A DNA stretch of 64,000 nucleotides from Mucilaginibacter flavidus (GCF_024055575.1 NZ_JAMXOE010000018.1:1-64000); one strand, 5' to 3'. Counted from the stretch's first letter, positions 25,803 to 35,540 are shown. The notes: a model not told the origin generated them from the letters alone. Numbers and translations: made by a program.

Positions 25803-27323
25803 TTAAGCGTTGTTTTTAGGTTGATGTTGTGAAGAAAGTGCAATTGATAAGTGAACAAAAAACTCCTGTGCATTTTGCCGGATAACAAGTTCGTGTTTAT
25901 TAGGATAAAGCAAAGCAAGCCGCTGCTTTACATTTTCCAGTCCGGTTCCGGAATGGTAGCGTTCGGGGTCGTTTTCTTTTTGAGGATGGATGCTGTTATA
26001 AACGTCAAGGTGTAAAACCTCATCTTTTTTGTACAGGGTTACTTTTATCCACGATTTTTCTTTTAAGCTGATACCGTGCTTGTAAGCGTTTTCAATAAAC
26101 GGGATGAGCAACATGGGCGCTATCTCGTAGTAGCCGATGATGTCTTCAATTTGCATTTCGATGCTAATATTGGGCGACGAAGCAATACGCAGATTTTGCA
26201 GGTCGACATAGTTATGCAGGTAATCAAGTTCACGGCTTAGTGCAATTTTATCCTGGTGATTTTCGTGCAGCATAAAGCGCATCATGTCGCCCAGCTTTTG
26301 GATGCCTTCGCCTGTTTTTTCGGCATTCTCGATTAAGGCTGTGCCGTAAAGCGTATTCAGGGCATTAAACAAAAAATGCGGATTGATCTGTGAGCGCAGA
26401 AACTGCAACCCTGCATTTGAAGTACCTAGCTCAGTTTTTAAGGTAGTAAGTTCGGCTGAACGCTCCTTTTTTATTTTATAAAGGTACAAGCTCAGCGGAA
26501 CAAGTATGGCAACTTGTAAAAACCAGATGAAGAGAAACAGGATTAGGAAATCTAGTCTGCCATATGATGCTTTTCCCGAGTAAAAGCCATTAAAAGGGAT
26601 GTTTATGCCCAATGTAATTACCGTCAAAAGCAACCAAAATACACCTTTTTCAGACTGGTAATACCGTGGAATTAAAACATACAAACACACAAGATAGGTT
26701 ATAAAAGCACAAGGAGCTATAAGCGCTATAAATAACCCAACACCCCAATATGGCTGTAATAATATAATCCCAAATAGGGTAACACCCCATATTAAAACAA
26801 ACCATATCACATTTGTTATAAGTGAATTGTTTTTCCACGAATTTTTTGCCTCATCCCGTTTTAATAACCATACTGTCAGTTGTTTAAAAATCTCATACAA
26901 AAGCATCAGTCCGCTCATACCTGTGGCTACTCCAAACTCACGGAATAATGATTCCGGTAAAATATAGTCATCATACGGCCTGTCCAAACAATCGCTCAAA
27001 ACAAACAGCAGCCACATTACAAGTATGCCGGCTATAATTGATAAAATTGCTTTTTGCCATTTTTGCTGTGTTATAAATTTATCCGGAAGTGAGCAGGAAA
27101 TCCAGATGAAGGCGGCATAAATAGCAAGATATTTTATCAGGATTGGAAAAAAATAATTGATAAAGAAGTTGAAGGTTAGTCCTTTAGCTTTAAATAACTC
27201 CCTTCCATAAGCCGAGTCGGAATAACGCCCGGCTAAATATCCGTTAACAGAGCCCAGTAAACTATAAACGGCTAACAGCAGTATAATGGTTGCAATGGCA
27301 ATTTCTATGTTTTTGAGTTTCAT
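25803..27323 (-). CDS. LytS/YehU-type sensor histidine kinase
   Basis: A 506-aa membrane kinase. About eight N-terminal helices (residues 5-285) form the sensor; a short coiled linker leads to the His_kinase domain (PF06580) with phospho-acceptor His316 in QINPHFLFNALNTLYG, then a HATPase region with PMLLIPFIENAYKHG and GTGLENVKQRL. There is no obvious extracellular domain, so the signal is probably sensed in or near the membrane. First gene of the kinase / TlpA-like / LytTR operon. A direct repeat about 40-65 nt upstream may be the regulator's own binding site. Confidence 0.92.
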   Translation of the reverse strand: MKLKNIEIAIATIILLLAVYSLLGSVNGYLAGRYSDSAYGRELFKAKGLTFNFFINYFFPILIKYLAIYAAFIWISCSLPDKFITQQKWQKAILSIIAGILVMWLLFVLSDCLDRPYDDYILPESLFREFGVATGMSGLMLLYEIFKQLTVWLLKRDEAKNSWKNNSLITNVIWFVLIWGVTLFGIILLQPYWGVGLFIALIAPCAFITYLVCLYVLIPRYYQSEKGVFWLLLTVITLGINIPFNGFYSGKASYGRLDFLILFLFIWFLQVAILVPLSLYLYKIKKERSAELTTLKTELGTSNAGLQFLRSQINPHFLFNALNTLYGTALIENAEKTGEGIQKLGDMMRFMLHENHQDKIALSRELDYLHNYVDLQNLRIASSPNISIEMQIEDIIGYYEIAPMLLIPFIENAYKHGISLKEKSWIKVTLYKKDEVLHLDVYNSIHPQKENDPERYHSGTGLENVKQRLALLYPNKHELVIRQNAQEFFVHLSIALSSQHQPKNNA

Positions 27324-27362
27324 GATACAAGCTTACCATGATTAACCCTCATCCGAAATAAA

Positions 27363-27390
27363 ATGTGACTAAGGCTGGAAAATATGTGAC
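27363..27390. promoter_or_regulatory. Direct repeat upstream of the LytTR operon
   Basis: Two ATGTGAC words at 27363-27369 and 27384-27390 start 21 bp apart, two helical turns, and lie 40-67 bp upstream of the kinase start (minus strand). LytTR regulators typically bind imperfect direct repeats with about this spacing, so this is a candidate autoregulatory site. Confidence 0.5.
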
Positions 27391-27435
27391 GAATTTATGA
27401 ATTTTAAGAAGTCCGTAGTCCGCAGCTCATGGCTG

Positions 27436-28215
27436 TTAAGGTTCCTGGGGAATACTGACTCCTGGTTGTTGGTACATAATTCTCTTCATCCATGCTCCAT
27501 TAATTATCAGCCATGAATTAGAATTGAAAAAGTCTAAACTTCCGTCGGCATTGATTGCGCACCTGATAAATAAACGGACAAGTACAGGCTGCCGGTTTAC
27601 AGTGGCAGGCGAAAACTGTTTATCTTCTTCGCCAAACATGTTTACATCAAAGTTAAAGGTTTGATCATACCTATAGGTGGCCGATTGCACCCGTACTTTA
27701 TAATCGGCCAGCCTGCCGTGGGGGCTTATCAGCAGTTCTATAACAGCATGAAAATTATCTATACCATACTCGTCGATTTTAAAAGGCAGGTGGAAAATGT
27801 TAATATAGGGGATTAAGCCATAATACATCCCGCCAATTTTCAAAGGGCGGGTAACCCTGTCGCCCGGTTTTATTTCAGCATCAAAGCCAAACTGAATGTC
27901 GGTATTGCTATCTAAAGGGGCTTCATAAATGTATTCGGTTTTATCAAAGTCAAACTTTTGGTTTAGCTTACCTTGTTCGTTATAAAAATTCCATACGCCG
28001 ACCTTTACGCCTCTGTCATACCTACCTTCGGCTATCAGCGTTTTGCGCCTGAAATACGCTTTGTACGGGCCGACGCGGATGTTTTCATCCGGTTTAAGGG
28101 TTTTGTATCTTTCAAGCACCAGGTTCGTAAGCCAGTTTTTGTGGTTGGCGGTATCCTGCCCAAAACATACGTACATATAAAATGTCCCTAAAAATAAAAG
28201 CAGGCGAAATTTCAC
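27436..28215 (-). CDS. Secreted MORN/YwqK-like protein, paralogue A
   Basis: A 259-aa protein with a signal peptide (about residues 1-19, ending CFG). The middle, VGPYKAYFRRKTLIAEGRYDRGVKVGVWNFYNEQGKL, resembles MORN_2/YwqK repeats. The C-terminal part (VIELLISPHGRLADYKV to RQPVLVRLFIRCAINADGSL) recalls the TonB C-terminal fold, though this is only a resemblance. The start codon is GTG: no ATG lies in a suitable place and the signal peptide begins right there. The gene next upstream is a close paralogue with a duplicated promoter. Function unknown; probably periplasmic or outer-membrane associated. Confidence 0.75.
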   Translation of the reverse strand: MKFRLLLFLGTFYMYVCFGQDTANHKNWLTNLVLERYKTLKPDENIRVGPYKAYFRRKTLIAEGRYDRGVKVGVWNFYNEQGKLNQKFDFDKTEYIYEAPLDSNTDIQFGFDAEIKPGDRVTRPLKIGGMYYGLIPYINIFHLPFKIDEYGIDNFHAVIELLISPHGRLADYKVRVQSATYRYDQTFNFDVNMFGEEDKQFSPATVNRQPVLVRLFIRCAINADGSLDFFNSNSWLIINGAWMKRIMYQQPGVSIPQEP

Positions 28216-28231
28216 AAATAATTGGTTTCTA

Positions 28232-28262
28232 CTAATATAAAGCTTGTACGGGCTATTTCAAA
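28232..28262 (-). promoter_or_regulatory. Promoter of paralogue A
   Basis: On the minus strand TTTG (28262-28259) is followed after exactly 19 nt by TATATTAG (28239-28232), seven of eight matches to TAnnTTTG. The spacer from CCCGTACAAGCTT onward is identical to the promoter of paralogue B. Confidence 0.6.
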
Positions 28263-28424
28263 AATATATCGGGGAACTTTATCCGGTAGGCCAGCGTTCT
28301 CATATACCACCGAAAGCACTACTAAAGTGGTTGGCAAGGCGGACAAAGACAATAGGGCGGGTATAGTAGATAGTCTATCGGTAACCGTAGCTACCATGAA
28401 CTATGAACCATTAACTATGAGCAC

Positions 28425-29117
28425 TTAATAAAAGTCCAAACTCCCATCATTATTAATAGAACACCTAATAAATATTCTGGACAACACAGGTTGCCTGTTT
28501 ACCGATGCCGGTGTGAATTGTTTATCCTCTTCGCCAAAAAGGCCAACGTCAAAGTTAAAGGTCTGATCGTACTTATAGGCTTTTGAAAGTAATCGAACCT
28601 TATGATCGGCCAGCCTGCCTCCGGGGCTTATCAGCAACTCAACAATGGCATCAAAATAATCCATATTAATTCCTTCGGTTTCAAAAGGCAGCCGGAAAAC
28701 GTTAATGTAGGGGATTAAGCCATAATACATCCCACCAATTTTCAAAGGACGGGTAACCCTGTCGCTGGCTTTTATTTCGGCATCAAAAGCAAAGTGGATA
28801 TCGGTATCTGTATCCAGGGGGGCTTCGTAAATATATTCGGTTTTGTCAAAGTCGTATTTCTCACTTAGTTTGCCTTCATCATCATAAAAAGTCCACATGC
28901 CAACCTTCACGCCTTTATCATACCTGCCTTCGGCAATCAAAGTCCTGCGTTTGTAGTAAGCTTTATAAGGGCCGACGCGGGTGTTTTCGTCAGGCTTAAG
29001 CGTTTTGTACCTTTCTAAAACTGTATTGGTAAGCCAGTTTCTATGGTTAACGGTATCCTGCCCAAGGCAATTTGTTATATAAAACAGGCCAAAAAACAGG
29101 GATAGGCAAATTTTCAC
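28425..29117 (-). CDS. Secreted MORN/YwqK-like protein, paralogue B
   Basis: A 230-aa paralogue of the adjacent gene, very similar from the signal peptide (KICLSLFFGLFYITNCLGQ) through DFDKTEYIYEAPLD and RPLKIGGMYYGLIPYIN to NDGSLDFY. It ends there, about 29 residues before the end of paralogue A. It also starts with GTG. Both copies keep the conserved motifs, so both are probably expressed. The duplication includes the promoter. Confidence 0.75.
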   Translation of the reverse strand: MKICLSLFFGLFYITNCLGQDTVNHRNWLTNTVLERYKTLKPDENTRVGPYKAYYKRRTLIAEGRYDKGVKVGMWTFYDDEGKLSEKYDFDKTEYIYEAPLDTDTDIHFAFDAEIKASDRVTRPLKIGGMYYGLIPYINVFRLPFETEGINMDYFDAIVELLISPGGRLADHKVRLLSKAYKYDQTFNFDVGLFGEEDKQFTPASVNRQPVLSRIFIRCSINNDGSLDFY

Positions 29118-29138
29118 AAGCTTTATATTGGTTTTCGA

Positions 29139-29169
29139 CTAATATAAAGCTTGTACGGGCAAATTCAAA
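29139..29169 (-). promoter_or_regulatory. Promoter of paralogue B
   Basis: TTTG (29169-29166) and TATATTAG (29146-29139) are separated by 19 nt on the minus strand, with the same CCCGTACAAGCTT spacer block as the promoter at 28232-28262. It lies in the short gap after the outer-membrane barrel gene. Confidence 0.6.
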
Positions 29170-29188
29170 AAATAAAATAGGACGGTTA

Positions 29189-32020
29189 TCAACCACCTCT
29201 GCGACCGCCACCTCCGCCGCCAAAGCCTCCACCTCTGCGGCCACCGCCACGCCCGCCTTTTGGCGGCGCAGAGCCAGCAAATTTTTGCAGCCTTAAGGTA
29301 AATGTCAGCATAAAATAACGGCCCAACCTGTTGGTGCGGGTATCTATAATTTGGTTGCCGCTTACGGTACGGGTAACGCCGGTATTTTGATTAAATAAGT
29401 CAAATGCCTGGAAACGAAGCGACGCAATATTTTTCTTTAAAAACTGGCATTCAATGTACGAGCTTAGCAGGGTAGGGTTGGCTTTAACCGTGCTGCTGAA
29501 ACCTTCATTTATGGTTTGTACCAGGTTGTATCCCAAAATCCAGTTGTAAAAAAAGTAGCTGCGGCCATCAAGTCCAATTGTCCATGTCTTGGCATTGGTA
29601 TTTATTGATGATGGCAGGCTGTATTTGGTAGTGTTAATACTGTAATTTCCGCTCACTTCGGTGTCCATTACGCTATCAATATCAACCCGCAGTTTTGCGC
29701 CCTGGTTTAAAACCCAATTTTTGCCAAGGTTGCGTTGGTCTTCAATGTACGATACGTTGTTATTGTATGATGCCCCGCCATTCAGTGTTAGTGTAAACTT
29801 GCGGTTATCAAACGGCTTCGAAAAGGCATAATTGCCATTCATGGAGTAATAGCCATTAGTATTTAAATAATGGGTTTGCTGCCGGGTGCTTGTTGCCAGT
29901 GAGCCGGTAGAACCGCCCGCTGCATTGGTTGTAGTTACCGGTGCGGTATTGGCTACAATCTGGTCCTCAATAGTATTAAACGATAGGTTGGTAAATAGCG
30001 AATTGCCACTGGCGATATCAAATTGATTATAGCGAAGGTTGATGCTGTTGCTGAACGATGGCTTTAAATCAGGATTACCATAAACCACATTTTGCGGGTT
30101 TGAATAATCGGGTTGTACTTGCAGCTGGGCAAAACTTGGCTGGCTGGCATTGCCGCTGTAGTTGATGGTTAGTGAATGGTTCTTCTGAAAATTATATACC
30201 AACCGGGCAGTGGGTACCAAATTAAAAGTATTAGTAGTTGTCTGGAAATTGTGCGATTCGCCGGTAAGGGTATTAGGTTGTGCCGAAAGGCCGATGGTGT
30301 AATTATATTTGGCCTTCACGCCCCTGAAATTAAGGCCAATGCGGTTTGAAACAAACTGGTAGTTATAAAGCGTGCTCAATGAATCGACATAAGTTTGCGT
30401 ACCTGTTAAAGGGTCAATGCGGTAATTGAAACGGTTATTGTCGGTATTTGTCCGGCTATAATTGTAACTAGCTTCCAGGTAGGTTGATTTGCCAACCGGC
30501 TCGATGTATGAGAAATGAACGTTAAACCTGTTCGAACTGCTGTTTGTATTTATTTGCTGATAAAGCGGGTTCACAATACTGTCCTGTACGGTGGTGTATT
30601 TATCATTAAAATCCTGGTCGCGTTTGGAATAACTGTAGCTACCACTAATGCTTAAGTTACGCCCTTTTTTCGAAAATTTGTGGTTATAAAGTACAGTAGC
30701 CCCGCCGTTTGGCGCCATCGAATTGGTTAATGAAAATTCATTGCCTGTAGTAGTAGCCCCATTGCGCATGTTGCTGAATATATCTGTATTGTTATCGTGC
30801 GATGAGCCGTAGGAAAAATTGGGGTTTATTTTTAAATAGTTTGCAGTATCTATTTTATACTCCATGTTAAAATCAAACCGGTGGTTTATACTGTGGTTTT
30901 CGTCTACAGTATTGTCATTATTTATCAGCGAGCCGGATTGAAAAACATCCTGTTGCAATGATGTACTTGTTGATTTGGTATCCTTATCTGCAAAGCTGTA
31001 GCTGCCGTAAATGGTGATTTTTTTGCCCCAGGCATCGCGGTAGTTTAACCCTAACGATTTGTTGTCGGTTATACCATTCGCAGTGCTCACACCGCCATCA
31101 CTGCTGCCACCGCCTCCACCGCGGCTCCGGCCCGAACGCCCGCCGCTTCCACCCGCCTGGGCCAGGTTAAAAGCATTAGTATTGTTATTATTAACCGTAC
31201 CCAGTAGCGAAACCTGTTGATCGTTATTAAATGCGTTGGCCGATAACTTGGCCTGGTAGCGGTCGTCGTTACCGGCGCCAATGGTACCCTGCCCAAACTG
31301 GCCTTTCTTTTTTCCTTTTTGTATGGTGATGTTTAGAATTTTATCGGGGTCGCCGGTTTTTATGCCGGTAAGGTTGGCCTGGTCGCCATAGTCATCAATT
31401 ACTTGTATGCTTTCCACAATATCGGCAGGCAGGTTTTGCGTCGCTGTTTGTACATCTCCGGTAAAGTAGTCTTTTCCGTCAACCCTTACTTTCGACACCT
31501 GCTTTCCATGTGCAGTAACATTGCCATTGGCGTCAACACTTACGCCCGGCAACTTTTTTAACAAATCCTCAACCGGCGAACCCTCGCGCACTTTATAGGC
31601 GCTTGCCTTATATTCAATAGTGTCTTCTTTTATGGTGATTGGAATAACCCCGTTTATGGTTACCGTCTTTAGCATATTGGTTTGAGCCCTTAGCTTAATA
31701 GGGTCGAGTTTGATGGGCTTGGTGCCATCTTCCATCACATAGCGGCGGGTAAAGGTTTCGTATCCAATGCCGTTAACTGTTATTTTAAAGCTTTTTGAGG
31801 TAACAATTGGGAAGTCAAAAATGCCTTTTAAATTGGTGGTAACCGTAACACTATCGGTTGCCGACGAAATTTTAACATTAACTGCAGGTACTACACCTGT
31901 GCTGTCAACAACGGTACCAAATACCTCGCGCGACGGTGGCTTAGATGTTTGCTGCGCAAGGGCTGCAGTAAAGAACAGCCACAAAAAAAGAAACGAAAGC
32001 AGGGGGATTTTCATGTTCAT
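29189..32020 (-). CDS. Outer-membrane beta-barrel protein with carboxypeptidase-like N-terminus
   Basis: The 943-aa protein has a signal peptide (to ALAQ, about residue 22), a carboxypeptidase-regulatory-like domain (about 30-110, EVFGTVVDSTGVVPAVNVKI), a TonB-receptor-type plug (about 130-240, VEDLLKKLPGVSVDANGNVTAHGKQVSKVRVDGK) and a large C-terminal barrel of the OMP_b-brl_3 type with many alternating aromatic strands. I see no SusD-type partner, so it is not called SusC. Two low-complexity Gly/Arg/Ser stretches are unusual: one near residues 290-310, and a tail of about 25 residues after the last strand (RGGGRRGGGFGG and onward). Probably takes up or exports an unknown ligand. Confidence 0.85.
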   Translation of the reverse strand: MNMKIPLLSFLFLWLFFTAALAQQTSKPPSREVFGTVVDSTGVVPAVNVKISSATDSVTVTTNLKGIFDFPIVTSKSFKITVNGIGYETFTRRYVMEDGTKPIKLDPIKLRAQTNMLKTVTINGVIPITIKEDTIEYKASAYKVREGSPVEDLLKKLPGVSVDANGNVTAHGKQVSKVRVDGKDYFTGDVQTATQNLPADIVESIQVIDDYGDQANLTGIKTGDPDKILNITIQKGKKKGQFGQGTIGAGNDDRYQAKLSANAFNNDQQVSLLGTVNNNNTNAFNLAQAGGSGGRSGRSRGGGGGSSDGGVSTANGITDNKSLGLNYRDAWGKKITIYGSYSFADKDTKSTSTSLQQDVFQSGSLINNDNTVDENHSINHRFDFNMEYKIDTANYLKINPNFSYGSSHDNNTDIFSNMRNGATTTGNEFSLTNSMAPNGGATVLYNHKFSKKGRNLSISGSYSYSKRDQDFNDKYTTVQDSIVNPLYQQINTNSSSNRFNVHFSYIEPVGKSTYLEASYNYSRTNTDNNRFNYRIDPLTGTQTYVDSLSTLYNYQFVSNRIGLNFRGVKAKYNYTIGLSAQPNTLTGESHNFQTTTNTFNLVPTARLVYNFQKNHSLTINYSGNASQPSFAQLQVQPDYSNPQNVVYGNPDLKPSFSNSINLRYNQFDIASGNSLFTNLSFNTIEDQIVANTAPVTTTNAAGGSTGSLATSTRQQTHYLNTNGYYSMNGNYAFSKPFDNRKFTLTLNGGASYNNNVSYIEDQRNLGKNWVLNQGAKLRVDIDSVMDTEVSGNYSINTTKYSLPSSINTNAKTWTIGLDGRSYFFYNWILGYNLVQTINEGFSSTVKANPTLLSSYIECQFLKKNIASLRFQAFDLFNQNTGVTRTVSGNQIIDTRTNRLGRYFMLTFTLRLQKFAGSAPPKGGRGGGRRGGGFGGGGGGRRGG

Positions 32021-32280
32021 TTCAAATCAAACGCATCATTAATAGCTAACGACTGTGAATATATATCTAAGGTTTAATTATTTATTCCCTGTCATAATAA
32101 TGTTGCACTAGAGGCTGATTGTCATGTAATTGTTGCGATTATTTGTGGGATTACACTGATTTTAAGTGATTGAACCGATTTGAATTATAAATGGCCTTAC
32201 AAACTTTCTTCTTTCCGGACTTTTTCGAGTTCCGACTTTTCCACTACAACCTTTATTCACCTAACCTCGTAATAATGCCC

Positions 32281-34197
32281 ATGAGAGGTTTTATACTGAT
32301 CTTGCCATTTCTACTTGTATCGAAGCTATTTGCAACCCAAACGGTTGTGCATAGTCAATCTCCTATTGGTAATATCCGGACAACTTACGCCGAAATCGAC
32401 AGGTTAAACAACGCTGCTTACAACGTCTATCTTAATTCACCCGACTCTGCCCGTAAACTAGCAGAAAATGCGCTGTTGCTATCGCAAAAATATGGGTATA
32501 CTATTGGCAAGGGGCGAAGTTTTTATAATATCGGCCTCGTTTATTGGTCGCAATCATATTATACCATCAGCTTATTCTACTTAAATTCAGCTATAACTAA
32601 TTTGCCGGCGAACAAGTCGCTTTACCTGTCGGATGCTTACAATGCCCTTGGGCGCACTTATGCCGATTTGGGTAACTACAGCCAGGCGTTGATTAACCTG
32701 GACAAATCATTAGGGTACGCAGGCAATGATATTGGACGTCTTGCAGAAGTTTTTAGCGAGAAGTCATATGTTTATTGTGCACTTAAAAACTATCATAAAG
32801 CCATTGCCGATGCCGAATACGCCTTAACGCTGAACAAAAGAATAAACGAAACCGGCAATATTGCTGTTTTGTATGCGCGTTTAGGTGGGATTTATAAAAG
32901 CATGAAAGATTATCGTAATGCGCTGTACCATGACGATATTGCATTTAAAATGAGCATGCAAACGGTAAACAAACGTTTAAGGGCCAAAACTTTAATTGAA
33001 TATGCTGCTATTAATGATGAAGTCGGGAAATACGACAACGCTATTAGCTACGCCAAAAAAGGTATCAGTCTTGCTGATAGTATTGGGCTAATTGATGCGC
33101 AAGCCGAAGGTTACAAGTTAATTGCAAATAGCTTTGAGAAAAAAAATGATTTAAAGCAAGCCCTCGGTTATCAAAAAGTGTATGCACAAATACGCGACAG
33201 CGTCACTAAATCATCAAAATTAAAAACCATCCAGCTTATACAAAATTATCACACCTTAAATGCAAAGCTCAACGATATTAAGCTGATGGAAATTACTGAC
33301 GCCGAAAATAAGGCGAAGATTAAAGCGCAAACAAAGCTGATTCTAATTCTTTCAATCTCGCTGGTCATTTTAATATCGGTACTTTTTATCACGTGGTATT
33401 TGTACAAGCAAAAGAAAATGCTAAGCCAAAAGCTCGAAAACCAACATAAAGCATTATTAGAGCAAAAGCAGGTGATTGAGGTTCAAACTTCCAACTTACA
33501 GTCGGTAAACGGGTTAAAGGATAAATTGCTGGCAGTTATAGGGCACGATTTGCGCACACCTGTAGCCAACATGAGTAATATTATAGAAATGTTTAACGAC
33601 GGCTATCTTACCGCAAATGAGGTGACTGATCTGATGCACGAAATTGGCCCCATAATAAAAGGTGCCGAGCTTACCCTGTCGAATTTAACGGAGTGGGCCG
33701 GTAGCCATATAAAGGGTAAAACAGTTAATTCAACTAATGTAGATATATTTTTACTCGGCGTTGAAATGGAACAAACCTTTGTGCATCACCTGCAGCAAAA
33801 AGGCATCGGGTTTATTAATGGTGCTTTTGCAGGGCAATCCGTTCAGGCCGACGAAAATCATATAAAAGTAGTTTTACGCAACCTGGTTAGCAACGCAATT
33901 AAGTTTACCGACAGCAATGGCAGCGTTACCCTTGCCACAAAGGTCGACTACAATTCGTTAATAGTTAGTGTATCGGATACAGGTAAAGGCATGAACAGGG
34001 ATGAGATAGAAAAGCTGTTTTCTATAAACACCCATTTCTCGCATTCCGGTACGTCCGGCGAGAGTGGAACGGGTATTGGCTTACTGTTATGTAAGGAATT
34101 GGTCGAGTTAAACGGGGGTAAGTTATTGGTAACATCAACAGTTGGTAAAGGAAGCTGTTTTTACTTCAGCCTGCCGCTGGTAGGAGCATATGCATAA
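32281..34197 (+). CDS. TPR-containing sensor histidine kinase
   Basis: About 638 aa: signal peptide (MRGFILILPFLLVSKLFATQ), periplasmic tetratricopeptide repeats (about residues 35-320), one membrane helix (about 350-370), a coiled-coil linker, a HisKA domain with the H-box VIGHDLRTPVANM (His422), and a HATPase domain with NLVSNAIKFTD and the G-box DTGKGMNRDEIEKLF. A longer reading frame from 32191 would put about 30 extra residues before the signal peptide; the codon at 32275 (MPM) is an equal alternative. No response regulator is adjacent. Divergent from the outer-membrane barrel gene. Confidence 0.88.
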   Translation: MRGFILILPFLLVSKLFATQTVVHSQSPIGNIRTTYAEIDRLNNAAYNVYLNSPDSARKLAENALLLSQKYGYTIGKGRSFYNIGLVYWSQSYYTISLFYLNSAITNLPANKSLYLSDAYNALGRTYADLGNYSQALINLDKSLGYAGNDIGRLAEVFSEKSYVYCALKNYHKAIADAEYALTLNKRINETGNIAVLYARLGGIYKSMKDYRNALYHDDIAFKMSMQTVNKRLRAKTLIEYAAINDEVGKYDNAISYAKKGISLADSIGLIDAQAEGYKLIANSFEKKNDLKQALGYQKVYAQIRDSVTKSSKLKTIQLIQNYHTLNAKLNDIKLMEITDAENKAKIKAQTKLILILSISLVILISVLFITWYLYKQKKMLSQKLENQHKALLEQKQVIEVQTSNLQSVNGLKDKLLAVIGHDLRTPVANMSNIIEMFNDGYLTANEVTDLMHEIGPIIKGAELTLSNLTEWAGSHIKGKTVNSTNVDIFLLGVEMEQTFVHHLQQKGIGFINGAFAGQSVQADENHIKVVLRNLVSNAIKFTDSNGSVTLATKVDYNSLIVSVSDTGKGMNRDEIEKLFSINTHFSHSGTSGESGTGIGLLLCKELVELNGGKLLVTSTVGKGSCFYFSLPLVGAYA

Positions 34198-34437
34198 TTG
34201 TGGATAAATAATTTCAGTCATTCTGACAATTATTTTCTTGTCGCGAGAATTTCTTAAATCTGCCCCTGCTGCCCCCAAAGCCACATTTATAGACATTATT
34301 ATTACAAAAGATACAGCTTTTGCGCGCCTTTACTCAGCACGGTTGTGTTTTAATTGGCTGTGGTAATGAAATAATACCTACTTTACGGTGTTATTACTGT
34401 ATAAATAAACTTGAATAAACCCTCTCTCCATTAAATA

Positions 34438-35508
34438 ATGGCATTTTTAAACACCGTGCTTGAACCGCCCGCGTATGGGTGGAAGGACAGTCTTGGCGAC
34501 TTAGCAAAACCAACCCAGAGCCAAATTATCAAAGAATTTTTCTCGAGGCTTAATGTTTTTAAAAACAAAAAAAACTGGCTTTCATTTTTAAGCTGGATGC
34601 TTATTGTGATTCTTGCACCTTTTCTTTTCCTGTTTTTATTTAAATATTTTTCAATAACAGGCCTTATAGTTGCTTTTGTTTACAGCATGATAATTATGGG
34701 GACCCATGGCACCATTTGGCACCACCGGTATTGTACCCATGGCGCTTATGAATTTAAAAATAATTTCTGGCGGTTTTTTACCCAGAACCTCACACTGAAG
34801 ATAATCCCGGAAGAAATTTATGCAGTGTCGCACCATGTGCACCACGCATTATCTGATCAGCCAGGCGATCCTTATAACGCCCAAGGCGGTTTCCTTTACT
34901 GCTTCCTGGCCGATGTAAACCATCAGCCCATAAATCGAAGTATGAGCGAAAAAGACTACGCAAAATGTGTTAATTTAATGAAACATACTGGCGTAACCTG
35001 TAATTCTTACACGCAGTATAAAAAATGGGGTACATTGGCGCCGCCGGTTCGTACTATTATTGGTATAATATTAAACTGGAGTTTTTGGTTTGCCGCCTTT
35101 TACCTGATTGGCGGTATGGGTTTGGCATGTGCCGTTTTCGGCGCAGCAGGCTTTTGGGCAGTAGGCGTACGTACTTTTAATTACGAAGGACACGGTAAAG
35201 GGCAGGACAAACGCCGCGATGGGGTTGACTATAACCGCGAGGATATGTCGATCAACCAGTTATGGCCAGGTTATGTTGCAGGTGAGTGGCATAACAATCA
35301 TCATCTGTACCCTAAAAGCGCACGTTCTGGCTTTAAACCTTACCAGCTTGATTTGGCATGGTGTTATATTAAATTTATGAGTATGATAGGTGCTGTTAGC
35401 TGGTACCGTGACTCGAAAAAAGATTTTTACCTTGAATACTGCAAAGCACCCGCAGCAGTTGATAAAGACCTTGTTAAAATTAAAAAGCCTGAATTGGTGA
35501 CCGAGTAA
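34438..35508 (+). CDS. Fatty acid desaturase (acyl-CoA/acyl-lipid type)
   Basis: A 356-aa membrane di-iron enzyme that introduces a double bond into fatty acyl chains. All three histidine boxes are present: HxxxxH region WHHRYCTH at 94-101, HHVHH at 132-136, and HNNHH at 285-289. Hydrophobic pairs near residues 45-85 and 205-240 form the membrane helices. The layout is that of the delta-9 desaturase family. Cytoplasmic face of the inner membrane, membrane-fluidity role. Electron donor not encoded nearby. A hairpin terminator follows. Confidence 0.9.
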   Translation: MAFLNTVLEPPAYGWKDSLGDLAKPTQSQIIKEFFSRLNVFKNKKNWLSFLSWMLIVILAPFLFLFLFKYFSITGLIVAFVYSMIIMGTHGTIWHHRYCTHGAYEFKNNFWRFFTQNLTLKIIPEEIYAVSHHVHHALSDQPGDPYNAQGGFLYCFLADVNHQPINRSMSEKDYAKCVNLMKHTGVTCNSYTQYKKWGTLAPPVRTIIGIILNWSFWFAAFYLIGGMGLACAVFGAAGFWAVGVRTFNYEGHGKGQDKRRDGVDYNREDMSINQLWPGYVAGEWHNNHHLYPKSARSGFKPYQLDLAWCYIKFMSMIGAVSWYRDSKKDFYLEYCKAPAAVDKDLVKIKKPELVTE

Positions 35509-35540
35509 CAGGTAAGCAAAATATATCTAAATAAAACAGT

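Noticed and set aside
28216-28424. A gene or gene remnant between the two secreted paralogues
   Set aside because: The short plus-strand ORF there runs antisense through the promoter of paralogue A, and the rest shows no similarity to the C-terminus of either paralogue.
29189-32020. SusC-type TonB-dependent transporter of a polysaccharide-utilisation locus
   Set aside because: No SusD-like lipoprotein or glycanase is adjacent and the barrel resembles the OMP_b-brl_3 group more than SusC.
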